45,467 nt of DNA from Clostridia bacterium (lineage in GTDB: Bacteria; Bacillota; Clostridia; Oscillospirales; Acutalibacteraceae): NCBI GenBank assembly GCA_900771085.1, contig CAAGMR010000009.1, positions 1 through 45,467 of the forward strand, written 5' to 3'. Positions 33,382-41,907 of the stretch are shown piece after piece. The notes under the pieces were generated by a model that saw only the letters and a list, made by a program, of their open reading frames with translations, ran no database searches and was not told the origin of the DNA. The translations under genes were made by a program, and so were the position numbers. Each line of letters opens with the position of its first letter. Position 1 is the stretch's first letter.

Positions 33382-35795
33382 TGTCAGATAAATTCTATTC
33401 ATACCGAGACAGGATTATAAAGCGCGATTTCAAGCGAATGAATGACAAGCAGCTTGAAGCCGTATTTTCAACGGAAGGTCCGCTTTTAATTCTGGCAGGC
33501 GCAGGCTCGGGAAAAACCACTGTTCTTGTTAACAGAATTGCCAATATTACAAAGTACGGCAGTTCATACGGAACAATGAATACTTACAGACCAATAACAG
33601 ATGCAGATGCCGACTTGCTTGAGGCATATTACAACGGCTCTGTGCCAATGAATTTTGATATTGCAGACCTGCTTTCTTATAATCCGGCAAAGCCATGGCA
33701 GATACTTGCAATTACCTTTACCAACAAGGCTGCAAGTGAGCTCAAAGAGCGACTCAATACATTTATCGGACCGGAGGCCGCTGATATCTGGGCCGGAACC
33801 TTCCATTCAATCTGTTCCAGAATCCTCAGAAGGTACGGAGACAGAATAGGCTACAGCTCTCACTTCACCATTTACGATACAGACGATCAGAAACGAGTTA
33901 TCAAAGAGGTTCAGAGACAGCTCGGTATAGATGACAAGCTGCTTTCGCACAAGCTTATTCTTGCAGAAATCAGCCATGCAAAAGACAGACTGATAACACC
34001 GGAAGAATATGCCAAAGATGCTGCAGCTGACATAAGACTTGCCAAAATTGCTCAGTGCTATATCGAGTATCAGAAGCAGCTCAAAAAGTCAGATGCAATG
34101 GACTTCGACGACATGATTTTCAGAACAGTTGAGCTTCTTCAGCAGGAGAAGGATGTCCTTGAGCTTTATCAGCGTCAGTTCAGATATGTTCATGTCGATG
34201 AGTATCAGGATACCAACTATGCGCAATACGTTCTTACAAGCCTTCTTGCAGGCGGTTATAACAACATCTGCGTAGTAGGCGACGATGACCAGAGCATTTA
34301 TTCCTTCAGAGGTGCAACAATAGAGAATATTCTTAACTTTGAAGGAAACTACAGAAACGCAAAAACAATTCGTCTTGAGCAGAACTATCGCTCAACAGGT
34401 AATATTCTTGATGCTGCCAATGCCGTTATTAAAAACAACAGCGAGAGAAAGGGTAAAAACCTTTGGACAGCAGATGAAGAAGGAGACCCTATCAGGTACA
34501 TTACCGCCGTCGATGAACGCAGCGAGGGCATGTACATTGCAGAACAGATTCTTGAAGATGTTGAGAACGGCATGCAGTTTTCCGACCATGCAATTCTCTA
34601 CAGAACCAACTATCAGTCATCCTCAATCGAAACTGCATTCACGAGAATGGGCATCCCTTACAAAATTATCGGTGGCAGACGTTTCTATGACCGAAAAGAA
34701 ATCAGAGACGTAATTGCTTATCTCACTGTACTTGCAAACCCTGCAGACAATGTTAAATTGCGACGCATCATCAATGAGCCAAAACGAGGCATAGGCGATG
34801 CAACAGTAAATGCGGCTGCAGATATCGCGGCAACTCTGGGCCTGAGTATTTACGATATTCTTGAAGCACCGGACGAGTACGAAAAGCTCTCCAGATCAGC
34901 CAATAAAATAAAGAAATTCACAGAGATGATTGATACTCTCAGACTTAAGCTTTATGACACCAATATGTCTGAAGTATTTGACGACCTTCTTGAAGATTCA
35001 GGCTATATGGCGTATCTCGCTCAGGACAAGGAAACCTACGAAGAGCGCAAGGCAAACGTTGGTGAACTTAAGTCAAACATGATGCGCTACATGGACGAGA
35101 ACGAGGACGCAGACCTTACAGGATTCCTTGAAGAGATTTCTCTTCTTTCCGATATCGACGCTTATAACGAGCAGTCAGACGTGGCTGTACTTATGACGAT
35201 TCATTCATCAAAGGGACTTGAGTTTCCGGTTGTTTTCCTGACCGGTATGGAAGATGGTATTTTCCCATCATCAAGAGCTATCTTTGAAGAGATGAATGTT
35301 GAAGAGGAGAGACGTCTTGCTTATGTTGGTATCACAAGAGCAAGAAAGAAGCTTTATCTTTCACGTGCCGCAACACGTATGCAGTACGGCTCAACCAAAC
35401 GCAATCCTGTTTCAAGATTTGTGGAAGAGATTCCGGATACTTTCATCGAAACGGTTAACGACTCTCAGTACGCTGAAAGAAGAACCGGATTCGGGGCAGG
35501 CTTCGGAGGACAGACAGAAATCCGTCACAGCAATTACTATGGTGACAGTTTTGGCCAGCCAAAGTCAGATTTCTCATCTGCTCATTCAATCAGTGCAAAA
35601 TCATCACAGAAGAAGCCGGCTGCCGCAACAGCACTTTCATTCAGCATTGGAGATACGGTTTCTCACAGGGCATTTGGCAAAGGCGTAGTTTTAAGCGTCA
35701 CACCAATGGGCAATGACAACCTCATAGAAATAGCTTTTGAAAAAGCCGGAACCAAAAAGGTTATGGGCAATTTCGCAAAGCTGCAAAAGATATAA
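33381..35795 (+). CDS. ATP-dependent DNA helicase, UvrD/PcrA type
   Basis: 804 aa superfamily 1A helicase. Motifs in order: Q-motif MNDKQLEAV, motif I AGAGSGKTT (40-48), Ia AITFTNKAAS, II HVDEYQDTN, III GDDDQSIYSFRGA, IV EQNYRST, V TIHSSKGLEFPVV and VI YVGITRARKKL. A C-terminal tail with a Tudor-like end (GDTVSHRAFGKGVVLSV) fits PcrA. Between the end of motif I's helix and motif Ia there is a ~50-residue segment (55-104) where PcrA/UvrD have about 9. It is coupled to ruvX, suggesting a repair pair. Whether it is PcrA proper cannot be decided here. Confidence 0.93.
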   Translation: MSDKFYSYRDRIIKRDFKRMNDKQLEAVFSTEGPLLILAGAGSGKTTVLVNRIANITKYGSSYGTMNTYRPITDADADLLEAYYNGSVPMNFDIADLLSYNPAKPWQILAITFTNKAASELKERLNTFIGPEAADIWAGTFHSICSRILRRYGDRIGYSSHFTIYDTDDQKRVIKEVQRQLGIDDKLLSHKLILAEISHAKDRLITPEEYAKDAAADIRLAKIAQCYIEYQKQLKKSDAMDFDDMIFRTVELLQQEKDVLELYQRQFRYVHVDEYQDTNYAQYVLTSLLAGGYNNICVVGDDDQSIYSFRGATIENILNFEGNYRNAKTIRLEQNYRSTGNILDAANAVIKNNSERKGKNLWTADEEGDPIRYITAVDERSEGMYIAEQILEDVENGMQFSDHAILYRTNYQSSSIETAFTRMGIPYKIIGGRRFYDRKEIRDVIAYLTVLANPADNVKLRRIINEPKRGIGDATVNAAADIAATLGLSIYDILEAPDEYEKLSRSANKIKKFTEMIDTLRLKLYDTNMSEVFDDLLEDSGYMAYLAQDKETYEERKANVGELKSNMMRYMDENEDADLTGFLEEISLLSDIDAYNEQSDVAVLMTIHSSKGLEFPVVFLTGMEDGIFPSSRAIFEEMNVEEERRLAYVGITRARKKLYLSRAATRMQYGSTKRNPVSRFVEEIPDTFIETVNDSQYAERRTGFGAGFGGQTEIRHSNYYGDSFGQPKSDFSSAHSISAKSSQKKPAAATALSFSIGDTVSHRAFGKGVVLSVTPMGNDNLIEIAFEKAGTKKVMGNFAKLQKI

Positions 35796-35797
35796 AA

Positions 35798-35836
35798 AAA
35801 GCACCGAAACGAAAGTTTCGGTGCTTTAGTTTTTTT
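35798..35836. terminator. Bidirectional terminator between helicase and FAD oxidoreductase
   Basis: AAAGCACCGAAAC and GTTTCGGTGCTTT (35798-35827) with a GAAA loop, T run to the right and A run to the left. Confidence 0.92.
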
Positions 35837-35838
35837 AA

Positions 35839-37206
35839 TTACTGAACTTTGCCCATAGCCTTAAGTCTGTGTGTGAATACCCAGTCATAAGCCTTTGCCC
35901 ATGTCTTAACAGCAGGTCTTGAGAACTGCTTTGGCATAAACTGCTCAACAGCGAGGCACATAGCTACGTCTGCAACTACGCCAACACCTTTCTTTGTAAG
36001 GTCAAGGTCTTTAATGAGAGCAAGTCCGCGCTTTGGAAGGTTAGGATCAAAGTGAAGGAACTTCCAGAGACTTGTGTGGTTTGCTGTGATTGTCATCTCG
36101 TAATGAGTGAGGATGCCGTTGTTGATTGCATAGGCAATCTGATCAGGAGAAACTCTTGTAAGAAGGAGCTTAACAAGTGCAAGAGGAGCGATGTTCTTAC
36201 CCATCTTCTTGAAGTAGTTAACCTGATAAGGCCAGAGTGTTTCTGCAGAATAAGTTTCTGTCTTATCAGCGATGATTGTTTCAGCAAGAATCTTTGAGTT
36301 CTTGATAGCGTTACCAATACCTGAACCAATGATTGGAACTGTCATGAATGCTGAGTCGCCGATTGCTGCATAACCATCAGCAACCATAATTGAAAGTGGC
36401 TGACGAACAGGAATAAGAACGAACTGACCGCCACGGAGAAGCTTTGAACCGAGCTGAGGGTTATCTTTTCTGTAACGTTCAGCAATCTCTTCAACTTCTT
36501 CCATTGTAAGAGGATCCATGTGACCGATAAGGAGGTCGGAGAATGTATCTTCTGTAGCAATCCAGCCGATACCTACTGATTCCGGATCAGGGAAGAGGAT
36601 TACTTTGTACTTGTCTTCTACAGTTGAAGGGTCAACTGGGAGATCGTAGAAAGCTCTGTAAACGTAGAACTTTTCACCCCAGTTTGGATGCTTCTGAATG
36701 CCAAGGCATTCAGGAAGCTGTGTGCGGATTACAGATTCTGCACCACAGGCGTCAATTACCATATCGCCAAGGATTTCGCCCTTGTCTGTTTTAATGCCGA
36801 TTACGCGGTCGCCGGCCATAACAGGGCCCTGGATATTTACGCCATATTCTACTTTTGCACCGTTATCTGTTGCAAATTTGATGAGGAGATCATAGATGTC
36901 TGAACGTTCCATCTTGATTTCCATTTCGTTAGGGTCGTTTGGAACTCTCTGGCGAATCTTTGTGCTTTCAGGAGTACCCGGTCCGTAGAAAGTCATGTCG
37001 ATTTTCCACTCGTATTTGTCTTCTGCAGGTCTTGGGCAGCCTACTACATCAAGAGCCTTAGGGTCGAAAATATCGGTCCAGTCATAACCGAGTTTTCCTT
37101 CCTCACCGCGCTCGTAGATGGTTACATCGAAACCTGCTTTTGCCAGGAGGGCAGCAGCGGTAATTCCGCCGTGGCCTGCGCCGGCAACAATGATTTTCTT
37201 TGACAT
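35839..37206 (-). CDS. FAD-dependent oxidoreductase, geranylgeranyl-reductase-like (copy A)
   Basis: 455 aa flavoprotein of the FixC/geranylgeranyl reductase/monooxygenase superfamily. The N-terminal dinucleotide site is VAGAGHGGITAAALLAKAGFD (first glycine of GxGxxG at 9) ending in the acidic YER; the second FAD motif is GYAAIGDSAFMTVPIIGSG. No signal peptide or clear membrane helix. A strong GGAGGT precedes the ATG. Copy B lies directly upstream in the same direction, and the two share the unusual GAGHGG and GDSAFMT blocks. Substrate unknown; isoprenoid, lipid or aromatic substrates are possible. Confidence 0.8.
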   Translation of the reverse strand: MSKKIIVAGAGHGGITAAALLAKAGFDVTIYERGEEGKLGYDWTDIFDPKALDVVGCPRPAEDKYEWKIDMTFYGPGTPESTKIRQRVPNDPNEMEIKMERSDIYDLLIKFATDNGAKVEYGVNIQGPVMAGDRVIGIKTDKGEILGDMVIDACGAESVIRTQLPECLGIQKHPNWGEKFYVYRAFYDLPVDPSTVEDKYKVILFPDPESVGIGWIATEDTFSDLLIGHMDPLTMEEVEEIAERYRKDNPQLGSKLLRGGQFVLIPVRQPLSIMVADGYAAIGDSAFMTVPIIGSGIGNAIKNSKILAETIIADKTETYSAETLWPYQVNYFKKMGKNIAPLALVKLLLTRVSPDQIAYAINNGILTHYEMTITANHTSLWKFLHFDPNLPKRGLALIKDLDLTKKGVGVVADVAMCLAVEQFMPKQFSRPAVKTWAKAYDWVFTHRLKAMGKVQ

Positions 37207-37279
37207 TTTATTACCTCCAAAAATATTTTAAGAATTGTATTTTAGAGAGCTTTTGTCTTTGCCGTACTCTCATTGTGCG

Positions 37280-38557
37280 TTATAAGATTTTATCCTGCCA
37301 CTTCTTTATTGCTTTAAGGTCATAATTCTCCGGAGCATTTTCCAGAGTACGCTTGATTTTTGCACCTTTCATAAGGCCTTTGATTATAGCGAAGAAGTAA
37401 GGCGGATTTTTCATGCCTCTTACAAATTTTCCGAGAAGGGCAGGAAGGTTAAGATTCTGTCCTGCACCCGCAAGATCGGATGACTGAATTACAGCATTGT
37501 CGAAAAGGAAATCAACGCCTTCTTTTGGAAGAGTTATGAGGGCGTTTTTAAGACCTTCATTCTTGGATACGATTCCGCCATATAAGCGATGATATTCTTT
37601 ATTATACTTCCAAAGTGCATCAATATCTACGCCACTGTCTGATACGCATTCTGCAAGTAACTTTCCTGCGTTAAGGCTCAGGTCAATGCCCATGCCGTTC
37701 ATTGGTGTGGTCATAAATGCGGAGTCACCGACAGCTGCATAGCCGGGTGCGACCATAAGTGCAAGCGGTCTTCTTACCGGAATGACACCACGATATCCGC
37801 CGTTAATAACTGTTTCGCCCATAAACGGATAATCCCTGCGAAAACGTTCGATATGTCCTTCCAGCAGTTCATCTGACACGGGGTCAATTCTTCCTATCAG
37901 TACATCTACGGCATCATCGAAGGTACAACACCATGACAGGCCCGGTTCACCGGCATGTTTGAGGTACACCTTAAACGGTGTTGAAGGCATAGCATCAGTG
38001 GTCTTGTTGAAATAAGCTCGCCATGCGTAAAATACATCTCCGCGCCTCGGGTCTTTTTCAATAAGCATTTCTTCCGGAAGACTGCGTCTTACAGGGGAGA
38101 ACACACCAGCTGCGTCTATAATCAGGTCACCATAGAAATCTCCGTTATCTGTGCGAATGCCGCCTACTTTGCCGTTTTCTATGATTGCTGATTTTATTTC
38201 TGTGCCAAAATGCATTTTTACTCCGCTCGCTTTGGCGTAGTCGATAAGCATTGCGATGATATCTTTTCTCCACATGAGACGATGTCTTGTCTCAGGAGTG
38301 AAGTTAATATTGATTCGGGTATTGTAGGAAGGACTCACAAATGCGCAGTCACCGCGAGTGCGAATCTTTTCTTCGGGAACTTTTACCCCGGTAATTTCTT
38401 CAAGGACAGAAAATGTAAATCTGTCTTCCCAGTCATGACCGAGTTCTTTTTCTTCAAGCTTTTCATAAACTGCCACGTCGTAGCCTGCTGCGCTAAGCTT
38501 AGCAGCAGCAACCAGGCCGCCGTGGCCTGCGCCGGCAACTATGATATGCTCAGACAT
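37280..38557 (-). CDS. FAD-dependent oxidoreductase, geranylgeranyl-reductase-like (copy B)
   Basis: 425 aa paralogue of copy A. FAD site VAGAGHGGLVAAAKLSAAG and GYAAVGDSAFMTTPMNGMGID are aligned in position with copy A, as is the HDWEDRF/YDWTDIF block near residue 42-48. About 30 residues shorter, mainly at the C-terminal end. ATG 38557 is chosen over an upstream TTG (38572) because GGGGGT is then correctly spaced. The 73-base gap to copy A holds a ribosome binding site and an AT-rich stretch but no terminator. Substrate unknown. Confidence 0.8.
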   Translation of the reverse strand: MSEHIIVAGAGHGGLVAAAKLSAAGYDVAVYEKLEEKELGHDWEDRFTFSVLEEITGVKVPEEKIRTRGDCAFVSPSYNTRININFTPETRHRLMWRKDIIAMLIDYAKASGVKMHFGTEIKSAIIENGKVGGIRTDNGDFYGDLIIDAAGVFSPVRRSLPEEMLIEKDPRRGDVFYAWRAYFNKTTDAMPSTPFKVYLKHAGEPGLSWCCTFDDAVDVLIGRIDPVSDELLEGHIERFRRDYPFMGETVINGGYRGVIPVRRPLALMVAPGYAAVGDSAFMTTPMNGMGIDLSLNAGKLLAECVSDSGVDIDALWKYNKEYHRLYGGIVSKNEGLKNALITLPKEGVDFLFDNAVIQSSDLAGAGQNLNLPALLGKFVRGMKNPPYFFAIIKGLMKGAKIKRTLENAPENYDLKAIKKWQDKIL

Positions 38558-38579
38558 TTCATTTACCCCCAAAAAAGAA

Positions 38580-39341
38580 TTATTTTAGACCTTTGTAATC
38601 TGAGAGCTTTGTGTATTTGAGCTGAGTTCTCATACCATCATATTTCATGGAAATCTTCTGAGCTTCTTCAGTGCTGATGTTCTCATCATTACCTGTCTTG
38701 CCATCGGTGTCTTTTGTCTTGAACCAGTGGTCTTTTCCTTTGCTTTCAGAGTCGAAGATAAGTCCTTCTTTAAACTTTAAGTCCTTACCGTTGCCGGCAA
38801 TAGTGTAGATTGTATCGGTAGAGTAGAAGGCACTGCTTGAACCCATGTTCTCGAATTCACCATTTTTAAGTGAGAAGAACATATTGCGTTCATAGCTCTG
38901 GAATACGCTTACTGCCTTACCGTTGTCGATGGTATACATCTCAAGAACGCAGAAGTCGAGATACTCATCACCGTTGATGTTTCCGATAAGCAATTCAGGA
39001 GTGCCGTTGTCGTCAATATCCTCGATGAGATAACCAACCTTTGCAAGGTCTGCTGAACCTTCAAAGTAAGCGCAGAGCTCACTGACTCCCATGTTTGCAA
39101 CCTGATCAAAGTTGAGCTTTTTTGAAATGGCATCCTTGTACTTTAAAATGATTGGATCGTATAATTCGTCAGCTGTCTTAGCTGAAATATCCTTCTTTTC
39201 TTTCTTTTCCGTAACAGATACGGTTGTGGTTTCAGGAATGTTTTCTTCCTGATGATTCTTTGCAACAATAAGTGCAGAAACAGCAGCTACTGCCAGTACA
39301 AGTACGGCTGCAAGTATTGCAATTACGGTCTTTTTGTTCAT
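38580..39341 (-). CDS. Membrane-anchored surface protein with DxDxNG-type repeat-like motif
   Basis: 253 aa. An N-terminal membrane helix (5-26, TVIAILAAVLVLAVAAVSALIV) anchors it; a Thr/Glu/Lys linker (32-50) follows, then an extracytosolic domain with EDIDDNGTPELLIGNINGDEYLDF, which resembles calcium-binding or FG-GAP-like DxDxNG loops seen in many clostridial surface proteins. Function unknown. The frame is open further, but ATG 39341 has GAGGTG eight bases ahead. It is transcribed divergently from the small surface protein at 39522 and lies 22 bases upstream of copy B of the flavoproteins, so it may lead that operon. Confidence 0.7.
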   Translation of the reverse strand: MNKKTVIAILAAVLVLAVAAVSALIVAKNHQEENIPETTTVSVTEKKEKKDISAKTADELYDPIILKYKDAISKKLNFDQVANMGVSELCAYFEGSADLAKVGYLIEDIDDNGTPELLIGNINGDEYLDFCVLEMYTIDNGKAVSVFQSYERNMFFSLKNGEFENMGSSSAFYSTDTIYTIAGNGKDLKFKEGLIFDSESKGKDHWFKTKDTDGKTGNDENISTEEAQKISMKYDGMRTQLKYTKLSDYKGLK

Positions 39342-39381
39342 ATAAAACACCTCAAAACATAAAATAATTACTCCATCTCTA

Positions 39382-39409
39382 ATTCTACAACGCAGAGGGA
39401 ACATATCAA
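39382..39409 (-). promoter_or_regulatory. Promoter of the surface protein-flavoprotein operon
   Basis: Minus strand: -35 TTGATA (39409-39404), 16-base spacer, -10 TAGAAT (39387-39382). Confidence 0.6.
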
Positions 39410-39430
39410 TATAATTTTTTTGTAAAAAAC

Positions 39431-39460
39431 TTGTATTTCAATGTTACTGTACTGTAAAAT
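39431..39460 (+). promoter_or_regulatory. Promoter of the small surface protein
   Basis: -35 TTGTAT (39431-39436), 18-base spacer, -10 TAAAAT (39455-39460). Confidence 0.55.
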
Positions 39461-39521
39461 TGACTTGATAAAGCAATTGGTGCTGTTTATCGAAAATTCA
39501 AAAATAGCAGGAGTCGAAATT

Positions 39522-39836
39522 ATGAAAAATCTCACTAAAGAAACCAAGCAGGTTATTATTCTTGCAATCGTTATCGTAGCTCTTATTGTTTGCGGTATCT
39601 TTGTTGGTAAGCAGGATAAGTCAGTTGACAAGACAACAACTGCAACAACTACAGTTACAACAACTGTTGCTGAAGAGACAACAACAGAAGCAGCAATTCC
39701 TGAAAAAGATATCAGACAGGCTGAAGACGGCAACTGGTATGTTTACAACGGTGATGAAGTAGATACATCATTCAGCGGCCAGGCTTCAAATGAATATGGC
39801 ACATGGAACATTGAAAACGGCCAGGTTAAATTCTAA
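39522..39836 (+). CDS. Small membrane-anchored protein with C-terminal glucan-binding-like repeat
   Basis: 104 aa. Residues 12-33 form a membrane helix (VIILAIVIVALIVCGIFVG); a Thr-rich linker (about 40-65) follows; the last ~35 residues contain NWYVYNGDEVDTSFSG and GTWNIENGQVKF, like one and a half copies of the W-Y-NGxVD repeats found in clostridial surface proteins related to choline/glucan-binding repeats. There is no catalytic domain. ATG 39522 is chosen over 39441 because AGGAGT precedes it. Probably displayed on the cell surface, partner unknown. Confidence 0.7.
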   Translation: MKNLTKETKQVIILAIVIVALIVCGIFVGKQDKSVDKTTTATTTVTTTVAEETTTEAAIPEKDIRQAEDGNWYVYNGDEVDTSFSGQASNEYGTWNIENGQVKF

Positions 39837-39845
39837 TCATTGATT

Positions 39846-39889
39846 AAAAAATCAGCGCCTCGAGGGTGGTCCTCGAGGCGCTTTTTTTA
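39846..39889. terminator. Bidirectional terminator with 12-pair stem
   Basis: AGCGCCTCGAGG (39854-39865) pairs with CCTCGAGGCGCT (39871-39882), loop GTGGT, T run after and A run before. It serves the small surface gene and ftsW/rodA; its right edge touches the ftsW/rodA stop codon. Confidence 0.93.
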
Positions 39890-41323
39890 ATCCTTATAAA
39901 AGTGATCGTATTTACTTGAATCCGGTTTGTTTCTGTGATTCTGATAATATGTCTTGCTGTGCTTTACAGGTTCCTGTTTTTTAGGTTTCTGTTTTACTTT
40001 TGAAGATTTACGAGCTTTAGGCTTGCCAGGCTTTTCGCGCTTTGGATTAAGCTTTTCAAGTCTTGCACTCTGCTTTTCAATTGTTCTTGCAGTCTTTGTC
40101 TCGCTTCGGTCTTCCTGATGATTTCTGTATGCCACTTCATCGTGGAATGATTCATCGAAAGGTGAGCGGACACCGATAAGTCTGAAACTTGTTTCTTGTG
40201 TCTGCGAGTATACAGATCGGTAAACGCTGAATACGAGTCCCAGGGCAAGGTAAAGACATAGAGTTGAGGAACCGCCGGCACTGAAGAAAGGAAGTGTAAT
40301 ACCGATTACAGGTCCGATTCTCAGAACCATTGCAATGTTGATAAAGGTTTGAATGCCAATCATTGCGGCAACACCGTAGCACATGTACTGAGCTGATCCG
40401 TGAATTGCTGTCTTTCCGTCATGGATACATCTGAAAATAACTGCAGCAATAAGACCAAGTGCAAGCACACCGCCAACGATTCCAAGTTCTTCTGCAACCA
40501 CAGTGAAAATCATATCACTTTCGGCAACGGGAACTGCACCGCTTTGAGTGTAGTTACCTTTAAACAGGCCTGTTCCGAAGATGCCGCCGTTATAAAGAGC
40601 GGATAATCCGAGGTTCTGCTGGTAAGCAGTGTTTGGATAAGCTTCCGGATTAACGATTACAATAAATCTTTGTCTCTGGAATGAATTCAGATGGAACCAG
40701 ACCAGCGGGATTGCAGCACCGACAAGAGCAACGGCGCCGGCAATGTATTTCCAGTCGAGACCTGCAACGAAGAGCATTGTTGCAGCAATTACGATGAATA
40801 CGATAGCTGAGCCAAGGTCGCCTGATTTATAAACCAGAAGGAACGGGAAGAGAGCATGTGCACCAAGAAGAGCAACATTCTTTACTCTGTTTATTTCTGA
40901 ACCTACGTGAGACAGGTGTGTGGCAAAAGTAATAATAAAGAATACCTTTACAATCTCTGACGGCTGGAAGTAAATCGGTCCGAGCTTAATCCACGATTGA
41001 GCATCCTGACGTGCACTAGGCGCAACACCGAAGAGCATTACGAAAACCATCAGGAATATACCCAGGGCTGCCCATACATACCACGTTTTACACAGGATGT
41101 CATAGTCCAGAAGGGAGAAGGCCAGAGCAATTATGACGCCGAGTATAACGGCAATAATCATTACTATGGTATCTCGGGAAATTACTGCGCCTTCAGGCAT
41201 TGTATGCATTGTCGCACTGAAAACCGAGATTACACCAAAGGCTGATGTCAGTATACAGAGAAGCAGTAAAAGCTTGTCTGTGCTTTTAAAAAAATAGACT
41301 AAATAGTCTTTGATTCTTGTCAT
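39887..41323 (-). CDS. FtsW/RodA/SpoVE family peptidoglycan polymerase
   Basis: 478 aa SEDS glycosyltransferase with about ten membrane helices. Hallmarks are QPSEIVKVFFI, KSGDLGSAIVFIVI (the conserved Asp of the catalytic cavity), the ESDMIFTVVAEELG block and the PFFSAGGSS loop. The cytosolic C-terminus (about 405-478) is very basic (RLEKLNPKREKPGKPKARK and more), longer than in most RodA. Whether it serves elongation, division or sporulation is not clear; no paired class B PBP is adjacent. GAGGTGA precedes the ATG. Confidence 0.92.
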   Translation of the reverse strand: MTRIKDYLVYFFKSTDKLLLLLCILTSAFGVISVFSATMHTMPEGAVISRDTIVMIIAVILGVIIALAFSLLDYDILCKTWYVWAALGIFLMVFVMLFGVAPSARQDAQSWIKLGPIYFQPSEIVKVFFIITFATHLSHVGSEINRVKNVALLGAHALFPFLLVYKSGDLGSAIVFIVIAATMLFVAGLDWKYIAGAVALVGAAIPLVWFHLNSFQRQRFIVIVNPEAYPNTAYQQNLGLSALYNGGIFGTGLFKGNYTQSGAVPVAESDMIFTVVAEELGIVGGVLALGLIAAVIFRCIHDGKTAIHGSAQYMCYGVAAMIGIQTFINIAMVLRIGPVIGITLPFFSAGGSSTLCLYLALGLVFSVYRSVYSQTQETSFRLIGVRSPFDESFHDEVAYRNHQEDRSETKTARTIEKQSARLEKLNPKREKPGKPKARKSSKVKQKPKKQEPVKHSKTYYQNHRNKPDSSKYDHFYKD

Positions 41324-41352
41324 GTTTCACCTCATATGAGAAAGGTAAATTA

Positions 41353-41381
41353 ATTATATTATCAGTATACTGTTTTTTCAA
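41353..41381 (-). promoter_or_regulatory. Promoter of ftsW/rodA
   Basis: Minus strand: -35 TTGAAA (41381-41376), 17-base spacer, -10 TATAAT (41358-41353). Confidence 0.85.
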
Positions 41382-41394
41382 GAAGCCACACTTA

Positions 41395-41422
41395 TTGAAA
41401 TAGTTTATAAAAATGGTAAAAT
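41395..41422 (+). promoter_or_regulatory. Promoter of tsaE-tsaB-rpiB
   Basis: -35 TTGAAA (41395-41400), 16-base spacer, extended -10 TGG-TAAAAT (TAAAAT 41417-41422). Confidence 0.8.
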
Positions 41423-41454
41423 GCTATTTAGTGTTTTGGAAGGAGGAAGTATCG

Positions 41455-41907
41455 ATGACTTTTGTTTCAAAATCACCTGAAGAAACGGAAGCACTTGGAG
41501 AGAAACTTGCAAAAGTTCTTAAGCCGGGTCAGGTCGTTGCTTTCTTCGGCGATATGGGCATGGGCAAAACAGTTTTTGTCCGTGGCATGTCCAGGGGAGT
41601 TGGTGGAAGCGAATATGTCAGCAGTCCGACATTCTCTCTGGTAAATGAATATGGCGGAAATCCGCCTCTGGTTCATTTCGATATGTATCGTATCTCAACA
41701 TGGGACGATCTTTATACCACAGGTTTCTTTGATTACATTGACCTTGGTGCGGTTCTCGCCGTCGAATGGAGCGAGAACATAGAAAACGCTTTGCCTGAAG
41801 ACTGCATTCGCGTTGAGTTTACCCGAAACTTTAATGCGGATGAGGATGACTTCATTAGAAATATTACAATTACCGGAGACGACATAGATGACAATTTTGG
41901 CAATTGA
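41455..41907 (+). CDS. tsaE: tRNA threonylcarbamoyladenosine biosynthesis ATPase TsaE
   Basis: 150 aa. P-loop ATPase that works with TsaB and TsaD to make t6A at position 37 of ANN-reading tRNAs. Walker A GDMGMGKTVF at about 37-46; SPTFSLVNEY and HFDMYRIS are TsaE signatures; AVEWSENIE is the late conserved block. The frame is open back to 41413, but ATG 41455 is fixed by AGGAGG. It overlaps tsaB by 20 bases, an unusually long overlap for this region. Confidence 0.95.
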   Translation: MTFVSKSPEETEALGEKLAKVLKPGQVVAFFGDMGMGKTVFVRGMSRGVGGSEYVSSPTFSLVNEYGGNPPLVHFDMYRISTWDDLYTTGFFDYIDLGAVLAVEWSENIENALPEDCIRVEFTRNFNADEDDFIRNITITGDDIDDNFGN

